Positions 36,579-46,532 are shown, numbered from the stretch's first letter. The stretch: 64,000 bases of DNA from Nematocida homosporus (GCF_024244095.1 NW_026250687.1:62001-126000); one strand, 5' to 3'. Notes: generated by a model from the sequence alone, not told the origin. Numbers and translations: made by a program.

Positions 36579-38606
36579 TTACCGAGATAGACTTATTGAC
36601 GGGTTGCTTATAGATGGCATTGCGGACGCATCGAATAGAAGGTAAGGGAAGCACTTTAGCATAACATTAAGATCAATAGGATCTTGGGGGTGGTCAAACG
36701 ATTCTAGAGAAAAAGTCAGGCGGTTCACTTTGATATTGGGTATGTACAGGGTCGGTGCGGGGTCGGTGAGAGAAAGATAATTGGGCCCATTCCTGTAGAT
36801 GTCATTCAGTTTAGTATGAAACTCCGCGCTATCTTCGGGAGTGAAGGCGAATGGAATATTCAACACGAAAAGCTCATAAATGCATATTGATTGATCTAGA
36901 TCAATGGTGGCATAGGACATTAGAACATCAAAGGAGAGGTATAGGAAAGCGACTACTGCTGTGTTTATAAGGACAGGATCGGTCGGATGGAAATATTGGG
37001 TAAGCCCCAAAAGCCTAACCAAGGGATATTGAATGTATGTAGAGTGGGGGGATTGGTTCATTTGAGAAATAGTGATAATACGTAGCTGCGTGCAGATCAA
37101 GGGCTTTTTAGTTGTTTTATCTATGGGCGGGGGCGGGAAAATGATAGTGGTATTTGTAACACAAATGTGCAGTTCAAGGGTGTAGCTGTCTTGCCAGTTG
37201 ATCTTATCAAGAAAATCTATCTTTTTAATCTTGGGGGCTTCAAGCTTAAAAGCGGTTATTGGAAGTTTGGTTAGGATTGGATGGACAATCTCCCCAATGG
37301 CTTTGGTATACCTTTTAATCGTTAGCCCAATATTATACATCGGCCTATCTATCATTGACATTTGGGCTTCCATCATCTGTTGCAGACGACTTCGTTCGGG
37401 GGACAAAGGAGCAGGACAGATTGCGCTACCCTTTAAATCTATGGTAACATAGAATATAGTGCGCTTACGAAGATCAGGAATTCGGATTATTGACAAGAGT
37501 CGATATAAAATAGAACCAACTAAGTCCAAGTTAGGATGACTGATAGAAATGCCATGTGCCTTAAGGTTGAACTGGTCGAGTCTTTTCAGAATATTCAATA
37601 AGTTTGTTAAATCGTGGTCGCTCCACATGTCAAATATTATAATACAGTAATTGTCCATTCGATTACGAACATACAGTTCAAGCTGCCCAGCTGCCCCCGA
37701 GCTGGCATAGAGCCTACATCTTTCCTGAAGCAGTACCCTCTTGCCTAGGCAGCGAGGGTTCTTATCAGCCAAGAAAAGGAAGTAAAGAAGTAATATCTCC
37801 TCATCGGTGAAAGGCCATTCTAACAGTCGTTCTTCTTCTTTGGGTTCAGAATTATCAGCCGCGCTCGTATATAGTGGCCCTAGTATACATTGGTCCCATC
37901 TCTTTTGTTTCGCTTCTTGATGAGCAATTTGCACTTGGAGTCGTGCTTTTGCTTGGACTACAGCCTGGACTTGGTCAACATGCAGATTGCTTAGCAATCT
38001 ATCGACCAGGCCGGGTTGAGAAGGACTGTCTGGATTAGCTTTTAGTGCTGCCTTCTTTTCTTGGGCTGCTATTATATCGTCGGCTAGAACCGCTCTTATG
38101 GTTTTAGCGGCGTCTGCCAACGCCGGTAGCATTTGCGATGTTGTCACACCTACAGATATGGCCATGAAGCTAGCGAGATCTTCTAATGGCCCCCTGAATT
38201 CTATTGGAAGAGGCGGGGTATCGTTGGGCGGCGTAACTTGATCTATCAATAGCTGCAATATCTCCTGGGCGGTCTGTCTCGATAACAGAGTTAGTCCACC
38301 AACCAAATCGATGATCTCATCAACATCTTCTAGTAAAGCCCGGATTAACCACGCATTTAAAAGAATCCGGGCTAGAGTAAATGCTTCTACGTGAAGCCGG
38401 GTTCGAATTAGTGACACTGCGTCTATAGTTAATTCTGGTTGATACTCAATTTCATCTTCATCGACTTCTATTAGCTGCGGTGGTTCCTCTTCTGTTTCTT
38501 CTTTTGCTATCTCTTTCACTTCGGCCATCTCTCGTGCGTCAATCATCCACAAACCAAGGACAATGCTCATAATCTGACAAACAACCATTTTCTTTAGACA
38601 AACCAT
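36579..38606 (-). CDS. Secreted protein, LRR-like, unknown, 675 aa
   Basis: Not recognised. Residues 1-24 (MVCLKKMVVCQIMSIVLGLW) look like a signal peptide. An acidic segment (about 28-58, EEETEEEPPQLIEVDEDE) follows. The next 200 residues are helical and rich in Ala, Leu and Gln. The C-terminal half has alternating beta/alpha patterns with LRR-like spacing, including SILYRLLSIIRI (about 364-375) that matches SILRRFLSAIGI in the secreted protein at 4930. A LNDIYRNGP motif near 598-606 resembles the IYRxNP motif of two other secreted proteins here. There is no C-terminal anchor. It could be a host-directed or spore-surface protein; that is inference. Confidence 0.75.
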   Translation of the reverse strand: MVCLKKMVVCQIMSIVLGLWMIDAREMAEVKEIAKEETEEEPPQLIEVDEDEIEYQPELTIDAVSLIRTRLHVEAFTLARILLNAWLIRALLEDVDEIIDLVGGLTLLSRQTAQEILQLLIDQVTPPNDTPPLPIEFRGPLEDLASFMAISVGVTTSQMLPALADAAKTIRAVLADDIIAAQEKKAALKANPDSPSQPGLVDRLLSNLHVDQVQAVVQAKARLQVQIAHQEAKQKRWDQCILGPLYTSAADNSEPKEEERLLEWPFTDEEILLLYFLFLADKNPRCLGKRVLLQERCRLYASSGAAGQLELYVRNRMDNYCIIIFDMWSDHDLTNLLNILKRLDQFNLKAHGISISHPNLDLVGSILYRLLSIIRIPDLRKRTIFYVTIDLKGSAICPAPLSPERSRLQQMMEAQMSMIDRPMYNIGLTIKRYTKAIGEIVHPILTKLPITAFKLEAPKIKKIDFLDKINWQDSYTLELHICVTNTTIIFPPPPIDKTTKKPLICTQLRIITISQMNQSPHSTYIQYPLVRLLGLTQYFHPTDPVLINTAVVAFLYLSFDVLMSYATIDLDQSICIYELFVLNIPFAFTPEDSAEFHTKLNDIYRNGPNYLSLTDPAPTLYIPNIKVNRLTFSLESFDHPQDPIDLNVMLKCFPYLLFDASAMPSISNPSISLSR

Positions 38607-39245
38607 GCACTTACAATCCTTTAGAGTAGCAATCTATATTTATATTCTCAAATCTGATTTAATCTTACAAGTATAATATCTCATTGCCATACAAGCCAGC
38701 AGCACACAACTGCAATTAACCACAATTTCATTCAAATCCCATAACCACATTCACTCATTAAACACACGCTCAATAAACACACCCAACCCAATACCAACCC
38801 AACCCAATCCAATCCCACTCTTCCTTTAGTCTTTACTTCCATTCATCAGGCAATCTCTAAATATAATCGCACTCACAAACCCACAAACCCACAAACCCAA
38901 TACCAATCCAAATCATACAAATCCCTTTATTAACACCATACCAGTACCAATACCAACACCAATTCAAATATCTTTCGAATCTTCTACCACTTAAGCATCT
39001 AAATCCAACTCACTTCAAAATAAACACACCATCAATTAGATTATTCCACACTATCTCATATTATCTTATTACACACTATACCATACCATACCATACCATA
39101 TCAAACCAAACCACATCAAACCAAACTACACCCCACCACACAAACTCTACTTAATCTTATCTGAATTTAAATTCAACTCTAAAATTCCAAAATCCGAACT
39201 CAAGACATTACCATATATAGACATCTAAGCAAATTTTCTTTTGTT
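38607..39245. other. Long intergenic, A/C-rich
   Basis: No gene seen in 639 bases. It has many CCCAATACCAACCC words and a pentanucleotide run (CCATA, four copies, 39081-39100). The last 70 bases become A/T-rich and contain GCAAATTTTC before the start at 39246. Confidence 0.6.
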
Positions 39246-40202
39246 ATGCAGGCCCCAACGACTCTAAACTGGATATTCAAGCTATCTCCTGAAACTTCGT
39301 ATCTTTCCATCTTAAGTAAGTGCTATTCTAACATAAAAACTCATATAACTGAAGAACCCGAGACTCTAATTAAAGATCCAGAAGGTAAAACAACCAAAGG
39401 CCCAGGTAAAGCTTTGTCCCAATTTCTACCCACTCAGAATATCTCTGAAACTGCCATTCGTCGTATTATTGATATTATTACTTTAAGACCCCAACAAATG
39501 ATTGCTTACACACCAGCCGAAGAAGATGGGTTAGATCTTATCATTGCTATGGCTAAGATAAGAAAGTGGCTCTTTGAAGGTCAAATTACCAACAAAGTTC
39601 CAGAGAATGTTATTGAGAAACTCGTGCTTATTCATACTCGCCACCAAGAAGTCTTCTGTGCCCGAACTAAAGAAGTCTTTGTTCCAGCCGATCTTATCAC
39701 TCCTATCGTTGATTTTTACAAAGTAGTTGTTAAATCAGGTACAATTGAGTCTATTATTAACCATCCAGAAGCAGATACACTCTACATAGAAATAGTTGAT
39801 TTTGCCGGCGAGAAAAGAACTATAGTCAGTGGACTCAAAGGCAAAGTAGAAAAAGAAGCCTTACTTAGCCAGCACTGTTTATTCACTCTCAATCTTAAGC
39901 CCGTCTCATTTAAAGGCACCAAATCATTCGGAATGATCTTATTTGCCAAAAGCACAGATAAAGAAGGAGGTTCAGTTATCTTTACCAAATCATCAGGACA
40001 ACAACTAACTCTCAAAGACTATCCATTAACTTCTCTTATTCCTTTCCCAATCAAAATCAGTGATTGTACCAAAAAAACCCTCGAGTCATTCTTCCCTCGT
40101 CTCCAAGTCACCAACGAACTCCTTACCTACCACGGCCTCCCCACCCAAGTCGACCAAGACCCAGTCATTATCCCCGGTATCCAATCAGCCACCATTTCCT
40201 AA
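39246..40202 (+). CDS. Arc1/EMAPII-like tRNA-binding protein
   Basis: The C-terminal part (about 157-315) is an OB-fold tRNA-binding domain of the EMAPII/Arc1 type: VVVKSGTIESIINHPEADTLYIEIVDF, then RTIVSGLKGKV, FTLNLKPVSFKGTKSFGMILFA. The matching family blocks are VGKIxxxxxHPDADxLYxExID, RTVVSGL, and CNLKPxKMRGxxSxGMxLxA. The N-terminal 150 residues are helical and could be a degenerate GST-like domain. Proteins of this layout hold aminoacyl-tRNA synthetases together and deliver tRNA (yeast Arc1, animal AIMP1). A detached synthetase C-domain is the alternative; no catalytic domain is fused. Confidence 0.8.
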   Translation: MQAPTTLNWIFKLSPETSYLSILSKCYSNIKTHITEEPETLIKDPEGKTTKGPGKALSQFLPTQNISETAIRRIIDIITLRPQQMIAYTPAEEDGLDLIIAMAKIRKWLFEGQITNKVPENVIEKLVLIHTRHQEVFCARTKEVFVPADLITPIVDFYKVVVKSGTIESIINHPEADTLYIEIVDFAGEKRTIVSGLKGKVEKEALLSQHCLFTLNLKPVSFKGTKSFGMILFAKSTDKEGGSVIFTKSSGQQLTLKDYPLTSLIPFPIKISDCTKKTLESFFPRLQVTNELLTYHGLPTQVDQDPVIIPGIQSATIS

Positions 40203-40329
40203 ATCCTACCACCCACTACCAACTTAATCTTATCTAAATCAAAACCAAAACCCAACTTAATCTAATCAAAACCAAAACCTAACTTAATCTAATCTTATCT
40301 TATCTAACTATTTATTGTTATGATAATAA

Positions 40330-41058
40330 TTAAATAGGCAATGCATCTAGCCATGCCCGTTTCTCATCTTCTCCTAACTCAGCTTCAGGTGTAGTCTTAA
40401 ACAGACTATCAATAACGACAATCTCAGTACTAGTAGTCTTCTGACCTACAAAACAAGCAAAGTCATTAAGTACTACTCCACTACCAACCGTATCAGCCCC
40501 CCGATTAACCGTCCCAGGCACTACTCTTAGTCCTAATAACTCCGATAACTCAGCCACCTCATCCGCACTAGTTTTAGACCCACAAAGCATAGCCGTATTA
40601 TTCATCACCGCATAAGTACCTACTAAGCCATTATCAGCTAAAGAGTACTTAAAAACATCAACACCTAAAACATCAGAAATACTCTCAATAGTCTCAGGAG
40701 ATAAGTCAGCATTAGCTAAAGCTGAATGATCATTACAAACAATAACATTACCTAAAGCATTAAGACGTTCTTCAACTCTTCTTACTTTTACCTTTTCAGG
40801 TAAAGCATTTCTAATGTGTTGTAACTCTTGATCGGTCGTAGAAGAAGAGACAAGAAGACCTTTGGCATTACCAACGGCTTGAATACCAACGGCTTTAATT
40901 CCATTGATCGTACACTGCACAATAGGTATATCTAAGGCCTCTTCAAAATAAGAAACAAAATTAACGTTATCTGTAGCCGGGACTAAAGCATATAAATTGG
41001 TTAGTGTAGAATATACGCCTATCTCTTGGGCGCTTTCGAACGATATTCTCTGACTCAT
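40330..41058 (-). CDS. TIF6: Translation initiation factor 6 (eIF6/Tif6)
   Basis: eIF6 binds the 60S subunit, prevents premature joining to 40S and is needed for 60S biogenesis. The 242-aa length is standard. The five-fold pentein repeat pattern is visible, with IGVYSTLTNLYALVP, GIQAVGNAKGLLVSSSTTDQEL, NALGNVIVCNDHSALANADL, VGTYAVMNNTAMLC and GSGVVLNDFACFVGQKTTSTEI in order. The ATG lies directly behind the coding-strand word CAAATTTTT. Confidence 0.95.
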   Translation of the reverse strand: MSQRISFESAQEIGVYSTLTNLYALVPATDNVNFVSYFEEALDIPIVQCTINGIKAVGIQAVGNAKGLLVSSSTTDQELQHIRNALPEKVKVRRVEERLNALGNVIVCNDHSALANADLSPETIESISDVLGVDVFKYSLADNGLVGTYAVMNNTAMLCGSKTSADEVAELSELLGLRVVPGTVNRGADTVGSGVVLNDFACFVGQKTTSTEIVVIDSLFKTTPEAELGEDEKRAWLDALPI

Positions 41059-41693
41059 AAAAATTTGCGACTAGCTGGCTTTATTCGACTAGTTGAGATT
41101 AGATTTTGATTTGGTTTTGAATTAGATTTATATATTATTGAGTGGGGTGAGGTGGGGTGGGGTTGAGTGGAGTTGAGCTAGGTGGAGTTAGATTAGTATA
41201 ACAGTGGGGTGGGTTAGGGTGGAGTTAAGTTGGGTTAAGTTGGGTTGAGTTTGGTAGTCGGTAATTGTAGTGCTGTCATACGACCATTAACACAACACAA
41301 TACAATACTAACCCAAATCAATCTGATCACTACTTCGTACACACTACTTAGTAGTACTGCTACCAATACTAACACCACTCACGCTTATATTTACTTAATA
41401 AATGGTACCACTACTTATCTCATGGAATGTCTTTAATAGAGTATGCATTAGTTAAGTTATGTGTTAGAATTGAGTTGAGTTATGTGTTAGAATTGGGTTG
41501 AGTTATGTGTTGGAATTGGATGGTAAATAGTGAAGTGTATTTAGATATATATTGAGTTGAGTTGAGTTAGTAGTAGTTTGGTATTGGGGTGGCACAATAG
41601 TAGGCGATACACCAGTAGATGCTATACCAACTCAATACCAACTCAATACCAACTCAATACTAACTCAATACTAACTCAACTCAATGTGAATAA
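41059..41693. other. Intergenic; 23-bp tandem repeat
   Basis: No gene seen in 635 bases. Imperfect 23-bp units containing GTTATGTGTTAGAATTG repeat three times (41454-41519). A word GTAGTGCTGTCATACGA (near 41268) resembles GTAGTGCTGTCATCCGA near 4797. A 63-codon frame at 41245 lacks an ATG and is rejected. Confidence 0.6.
41454..41519. repeat. Three 23-bp tandem units
   Basis: Units at 41454-41476, 41477-41499 and 41500-41519 share AGTTATGTGTTRGAATTG with one or two changes each. Confidence 0.75.
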
Positions 41694-42974
41694 TTAGCGG
41701 ATGAATTGGGTGGAGTTGAATCGTTGGGGGTGGTTGCCGGCGAGGAGGAGATAGGTGGTGATGCTGGCGTTGTAATGGTTGAGGGCATTGAGTATGGTTT
41801 CGATCATTTTGGTTGGGTCAGTATTGGGCTGGATAGTATAGATTTTACTATGCTGAGCGGGTGTAATGGGGCGTTGTAGGATAGTATGGGAAAGAGTGCG
41901 CTGGCTAGTAATGGATAAGACATACGCTTCAAGATCGGCTATGTAGACGAGACAACGATTGATTTCTCGAATTAGTTGATTGTTGTAGTATTGGAAAGGG
42001 GCGAGGTAGTTAGCAAGAGTTTGCTTGGTGGGGTTGATGGATAGGTTTTGGATGTGGTTGTGGATTTGGCTGAAAAGACGCTTAATGCGGGATTTGGTGG
42101 CGGTATTAACATGGGTGTAATGGGTGATTAAGTCGAGACAACAAATAAGTAGTTCAGTAAGGTAGGCAGCTGGTTGGGTTGAGAGGTTGGGTAGATTGCT
42201 TTTGTAGGAGATAAGTTGTTTGGTAATGATCGCTCTTTGTTTAGTAAAGGGAGCGAGTTGGAGTCGTTTGGCATGGGCGGAGGAGCAGCGTTTGAGGGCA
42301 ACGGAAAGTTGAACGGCATGTGTTTGGGGTGAGCCATGGCATTTTAAGTCCTGGTTAGCTGTGCTAATCTCGGTAGTGAACCGTGATAGTTCGTTGATAG
42401 TGTTATGATAGAACATCCAACGAATGGAATTGGGCGCAGCAAAGAAGATGTATAACTCGATGCAATCTGAGAAATCAGAGATGCTCTGAGGGGTTAGTTT
42501 AAAGTGGAATGGGTCCTGTAAAGTAACTTGGCTAAGACCCTCCTCAATCTCTTTAATGAGGGCAAGTTTGGTCTCGCCGGCCAGTTTGAGAGTATTATGA
42601 ATGATTAGAGGTTGAACGTAGTAGTTTATCTTACGGGTGTTCTCTATTTGGGATTTCTTCTCCTTGGTCGTAAGAGATATATTTGAGACGGATGAATCGT
42701 CCGAGACAGTGTTGCTACATCGTATAGGGATTATATTCTCTTTCTTGTAGAGTTGATCAAGATGCTCCTTGTTAGTCGGTTCAAGTCTTGGTTCTATAAT
42801 AGGCAAAGTGACTAGCTCACAACCGGGCGCACCAATATAAGATAAAGGCTTTGGTGAGTAAGTTGGTGCTTTGGGAGTTGGGGAACTGTATGTCAGAAAT
42901 AACCAAATCAATCCCATGATTATAACTATGCCGCATTTACATATTAGACGGATTTTACTGTTAGTTAAGCCCAT
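41694..42974 (-). CDS. N-terminally anchored helical protein, unknown, 426 aa
   Basis: Not recognised. Residues 9-28 (RLICKCGIVIIMGLIWLFLT) form a single membrane segment near the N-terminus, acting as signal anchor or uncleaved signal. The rest is helical. It may be a paralogue of the next gene (43217-44746). Both have an N-terminal anchor, a Pro-containing spacer, a Cys-Ser-Ser-Ala segment (KRCSSAHAKRLQL), a block LIREINRCLVYIADLEAYVLS, and an end KMIETILNALNHYNASITTY that aligns with EIENILVSVITEYDQNLQPY there. Confidence 0.7.
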   Translation of the reverse strand: MGLTNSKIRLICKCGIVIIMGLIWLFLTYSSPTPKAPTYSPKPLSYIGAPGCELVTLPIIEPRLEPTNKEHLDQLYKKENIIPIRCSNTVSDDSSVSNISLTTKEKKSQIENTRKINYYVQPLIIHNTLKLAGETKLALIKEIEEGLSQVTLQDPFHFKLTPQSISDFSDCIELYIFFAAPNSIRWMFYHNTINELSRFTTEISTANQDLKCHGSPQTHAVQLSVALKRCSSAHAKRLQLAPFTKQRAIITKQLISYKSNLPNLSTQPAAYLTELLICCLDLITHYTHVNTATKSRIKRLFSQIHNHIQNLSINPTKQTLANYLAPFQYYNNQLIREINRCLVYIADLEAYVLSITSQRTLSHTILQRPITPAQHSKIYTIQPNTDPTKMIETILNALNHYNASITTYLLLAGNHPQRFNSTQFIR

Positions 42975-43216
42975 GAGATAAATAATAGCATATTAATTTT
43001 GTTATCTTTATTTTGAAATACAAAATTAGGGGGCGTATCATATTGATGTAATTTATTGGTTATATTAAGTTAGTTTTGGGTTGAGTTAGGCGTCAGATAA
43101 TGCGATATGTAAAGTGATTGGATTAGCATTGAGTTGGGCTTGGTTGGGATGTATTAATGAATGGGGAGGAAATGAATGGGGAGGAAATGAATTTGTAACG
43201 AGGGGTTAGTATTGGG

Positions 43217-44746
43217 TTAGGAGTTCAAATAATATGGCTGGAGATTTTGGTCGTATTCAGTTATGACGGACACAAGAATATTCTCTATTTCAGCAAGAGG
43301 CATATCCACGTGAATGGCAGATGCATGCGGCTCGATCTTAGTGCTGTTAGACGGCATAGCAGAGGATTGTGTGTTATCATTTGGGGTTGATTTGGAAAAG
43401 GTGGACATTACATGGTTGAAGTGATTAGCGAACATAAGGCACTCGTTAATTATACTAACCAATGACTTACTAATGTCTGGAGCAGCTTGTAAAAGGGGAT
43501 TTTCGACCAAAGGTGTGTCGCGGTCTACTGGCTTTTCCGAATAAATGGTAATTCCATTCCAAGTAGTATATATTGTCTGTAGTGTCTCATTGGTAATATG
43601 CACGAAGTTAGTCAAGATCTCAAGCCAGTCAGAGAGCTTTTCAACCAGAAGAAGACTATCTAGGCGATCCTGAGCCTCTAGTGATGTTTTAAAGGTGTGT
43701 GATCTGTAGATTGATCTATAATACCTGTGTAGGACCACATTAAGAGCAGGTGGTCTAGTCACTGGGCTAAGCAAGAAAGTACGTCGGCCATTAGCTATAA
43801 ACTGCTTGAAGACCAGATCCCAAGTTTTAGTTGGAGTACGATCTCCTTTGGTCAAGGCATTATGGGCATGTTCTTCCGCCGCCAAGAGCTTAAGCGTAGC
43901 ACTCGAACAAGTAGCCAGTTTAAGACGAGTCAGTGGACTACTAATTTGTGATATATAGTACCAAATTATCCAAGTAGACCGTTCCGAGTGCGAGCGGAGT
44001 GCGTCAAAGTCAATTGCCGAGAAGATATTATAAAGGCCTTTAACAGCACCATTCATTAAAGAAGTAGTACAAGGTGCCCGATCGACATTGTTATTGAACA
44101 TATAAGGAACAAGATAGGAGTCAAACAAATCATAATATTGAGGATCCAGTCTCTTCCTAATCTGTTTAACCGTAATTGGCGAGCGGTTCGGTATGACTAG
44201 TTTCCGTGGTTTCAAGAAGTAAATTGGCGGAGTTCGTAGGGATATCATCTGGTCCGGAGACAAACTACGTTCAGATGGATTCGGAGACAAGCTACGTTCA
44301 GATGGATTCGGAGACAAGCTACGTTCAGATGGAGCCGGTGAGGGATTGAGTTCAACCGGGGCAGGAGTTGGGTTGGGTTTGAATGAAGCAGGAGTTGGGA
44401 TAGGTTTGAAAGAAACAGGAGTTGGGATAGGTTCAAATGAGGCAGGAGCTGGTTTAGGTTCAAATGAGGCAGGGGTTGAATAAGGTCCAGGTGGGTATTG
44501 TGATGGCGGCCGAGTTGGTATTGGGTTAGTTAGAGCCGGATCTTGATTAAAACCAGCGTACCTTCTGGAAGCAGATCTACCTTTACCTCTAACCCGTTGC
44601 GACCGAACAGGCATAGCTACTGCTTCCATCGACCGACTAAACCACCGGGAGTAGATATAATACAAGAGAGCACTCACTATAACCACCCCACCACCAACAA
44701 TTCCTATCATAACAATTCGTTTTTTGTTAATCTTATCGCCCTCCAT
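43217..44746 (-). CDS. Anchored protein with Pro-rich repeats, unknown, 509 aa
   Basis: The start is the first ATG at 44746; a TTG two codons upstream is not used. Residues 11-31 are a membrane segment (IVMIGIVGGGVVIVSALLYY). Residues 91-138 have repeats of PASFxPxPTP, and residues about 140-166 have three copies of SERSLSPNP, encoded by 27-bp DNA repeats at 44256-44336. The remaining 340 residues are helical, with TCSSATLKLL, LVSIINECLMFANHFNHVMS and EIENILVSVITEYDQNLQPY, which parallel the neighbouring 426-aa protein. The layout (anchor, extended stalk, helical head) would suit a cell-surface or endomembrane protein. Function unknown. Confidence 0.75.
   Translation of the reverse strand: MEGDKINKKRIVMIGIVGGGVVIVSALLYYIYSRWFSRSMEAVAMPVRSQRVRGKGRSASRRYAGFNQDPALTNPIPTRPPSQYPPGPYSTPASFEPKPAPASFEPIPTPVSFKPIPTPASFKPNPTPAPVELNPSPAPSERSLSPNPSERSLSPNPSERSLSPDQMISLRTPPIYFLKPRKLVIPNRSPITVKQIRKRLDPQYYDLFDSYLVPYMFNNNVDRAPCTTSLMNGAVKGLYNIFSAIDFDALRSHSERSTWIIWYYISQISSPLTRLKLATCSSATLKLLAAEEHAHNALTKGDRTPTKTWDLVFKQFIANGRRTFLLSPVTRPPALNVVLHRYYRSIYRSHTFKTSLEAQDRLDSLLLVEKLSDWLEILTNFVHITNETLQTIYTTWNGITIYSEKPVDRDTPLVENPLLQAAPDISKSLVSIINECLMFANHFNHVMSTFSKSTPNDNTQSSAMPSNSTKIEPHASAIHVDMPLAEIENILVSVITEYDQNLQPYYLNS
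44256..44336. repeat. Three 27-bp coding tandem repeats
   Basis: Copies at 44256-44282, 44283-44309 and 44310-44336 begin GGAGACAARCTACGTTCAG. They encode three SERSLSPNP-type units in the Pro-rich stalk. Near-identity at the DNA level points to recent expansion. Confidence 0.85.
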
Positions 44747-45245
44747 TAACAACCCACCAAATTCTATTTTAATACCCCATTACTTTTGATTACAGACTTA
44801 CCAGATGAAAATACCACCACATTCAAACCAATCCACTCTCACCACCACCCAAACCCACCAACCATACTCCATCCCCACACCAACCTAACTGTCACTTTAC
44901 CTGTCACCTAACCTGATACAACCTGATACAACTTAATACAATTTAGTATCAACTTAGTATAACTTAATACAACTTAACCCAACTTAAACTTAACGTAATA
45001 TTAACATAACCCAATACTAAACTTAACTTAACATAATATAACTCAATACTTAACATAACCCAATACTAAACTTAACTTAACATAACATAACGTAAACTTA
45101 ACTTAACTCAATCCTAACTCAATACATAACCTAATTCAATTCGGATCTTTTTATTTGGACAACTTTGTGTAATCACGGCAACCTCTGATATGTACTTCTT
45201 GCGGTCTTACACGGGATTACTACCTCTTTTGATAGTCCTTACCAA
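44747..45245. other. Intergenic, A/C-rich, no gene seen
   Basis: Dominated by AACTTAACATAACCCAATACTAA-like words (44930-45140). No open frame or hairpin stands out. Confidence 0.6.
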
Positions 45246-46409
45246 CTACTTGCGATAGTACTCATAAAACTTATACAACTCGCCCTTAATCATATCAATC
45301 TCCTTAGCAGCCGACTTACTGCTCTGAAAGATAGCCGTTTGCAAGAAAAGCATACCCCGAAAAACGTACTCAGCTATAGTCGGTCTATAATCCCGTCGTA
45401 GTTCTTCCTCTAAAACATCCGCATCAAAACACTTGATACATGGCACCTTCTTCCGTCCCCGACTCTCCTCAGTATCATGACTTACACAAGCCACCTTCCC
45501 CCCATTAATCACTTTCAACCGCGCTAAAACCAAACTAAACTCAGCTACCCACTTAGACTTATCCCGAGGCGACCTTTTCTTAGGATACTCATGAAAGTCC
45601 AACTTAAAGTACTCCTTCAAGGAAAACCCCATTCCACTCGTTAAACTCTCCCCAGAATCTTCACCTTCCTCCATATTCTCTATCTCTTCCATTTCCATCG
45701 CACTTTCTTCTCCCAGTCGTTGCGCCTCTAAAGCCGACGTCTGTTCTAGTGTCCAGCGAAAGAACCTTTCAAAAGCCACCGGATCAACCGAAGAGACAGA
45801 TAAGCCATAATTAGATACTTCTAAAGAAGTCAGAATATCTTCCAGTTCTTGTTCCTTCTGAGAAATAGCTGGAGTACATTGACCATCAAAAGAAGACTCA
45901 TCATCGGCTCCTGATCCTACTTCAGGTTTCGGACCTGGTAGTTCTAAATGAGGAGGTAGACTGCTTAAGGTAGATAGATGTAATAAAGTAGTAGATAAAG
46001 GATTACTTAAAGACTTAACACCCCAAAGACTAGTTGAAGTACTATCACTTAAAGCTGCTATCTCTGGAGATAAAACAGGCACTGGATCTTCTTCTGATTC
46101 TGAATGTTCTAAACTATCATAACCATAGATCATTCTTTCAATGATACGTGACTTTTCTTGTTTCTTCTTTTCAATAATCATATCTATCATCTCTTTCCTA
46201 CGTTTCTGAAAGTATTCTTTAACTGATTCAGTTGTTTCTTTGTTCTTGATATACTCTTTAATCATCTTACTGTACTCTTTCTTCCAATTATTTGAAGATA
46301 CTTTAGCATAAACCTTTAGATAAGCTCCAATAAAAGAAGTTTTGCGTAATCCGTATCTAGAAATAGCATTTAACAAATGAAGACGAGTTGTAGTAGTCCA
46401 CATATCCAT
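45246..46409 (-). CDS. BRD8-like chromatin protein with degenerate bromodomain (candidate)
   Basis: The N-terminus (MWTTTTRLHLLNAISRYG...NNWKKEYSKMIKEY) resembles the BRD8 start (WSTREKLCLASSVMRSGDQNW...SQYSELLE). A basic coiled coil (EYFQKRRKEMIDMIIEKKKQ) follows, as in BRD8. BRD8 and its yeast counterpart are subunits of NuA4/TIP60-type acetyltransferase complexes. After an acidic, Ser-rich linker the C-terminal 50 residues (PTIAEYVFRGMLFLQTAIFQ) resemble the end of a bromodomain (TxxEFxRDxxLMFQNAIMYN), but the acetyl-lysine Asn and the ZA loop are not convincingly present. 387 aa. Two ATGs lie at the start, 46409 and 46403. Confidence 0.45.
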   Translation of the reverse strand: MDMWTTTTRLHLLNAISRYGLRKTSFIGAYLKVYAKVSSNNWKKEYSKMIKEYIKNKETTESVKEYFQKRRKEMIDMIIEKKKQEKSRIIERMIYGYDSLEHSESEEDPVPVLSPEIAALSDSTSTSLWGVKSLSNPLSTTLLHLSTLSSLPPHLELPGPKPEVGSGADDESSFDGQCTPAISQKEQELEDILTSLEVSNYGLSVSSVDPVAFERFFRWTLEQTSALEAQRLGEESAMEMEEIENMEEGEDSGESLTSGMGFSLKEYFKLDFHEYPKKRSPRDKSKWVAEFSLVLARLKVINGGKVACVSHDTEESRGRKKVPCIKCFDADVLEEELRRDYRPTIAEYVFRGMLFLQTAIFQSSKSAAKEIDMIKGELYKFYEYYRK

Positions 46410-46448
46410 AAAATTTTTATATGTTTTATAAGCTGTTTAGGCTGACTT

Positions 46449-46532
46449 TTTCCTTTTTGGGACAAGGTGAAAACAAAACGATCTTTGTCTAATTTTACCT
46501 TTTTTGGTAAAGATAAGAATTTCCTTTTTGGG
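46449..46532 (+). promoter_or_regulatory. Duplicated TTTCCTTTTTGGG and a TTTACC/GGTAAA hairpin
   Basis: TTTCCTTTTTGGG occurs exactly at 46449-46461 and 46520-46532. Between them TTTACC (46494-46499), six Ts and GGTAAA (46506-46511) form a hairpin. They sit 40-120 bases before the Nop56/58-type start, and may be the start-proximal GGG-like signals reported for Microsporidia. Inferred. Confidence 0.45.

Noticed and set aside
41245..41436. 63-codon plus-strand frame in the gap after eIF6
   Set aside because: No ATG start, low-complexity Thr/Asn composition, no neighbours or motif to support it.
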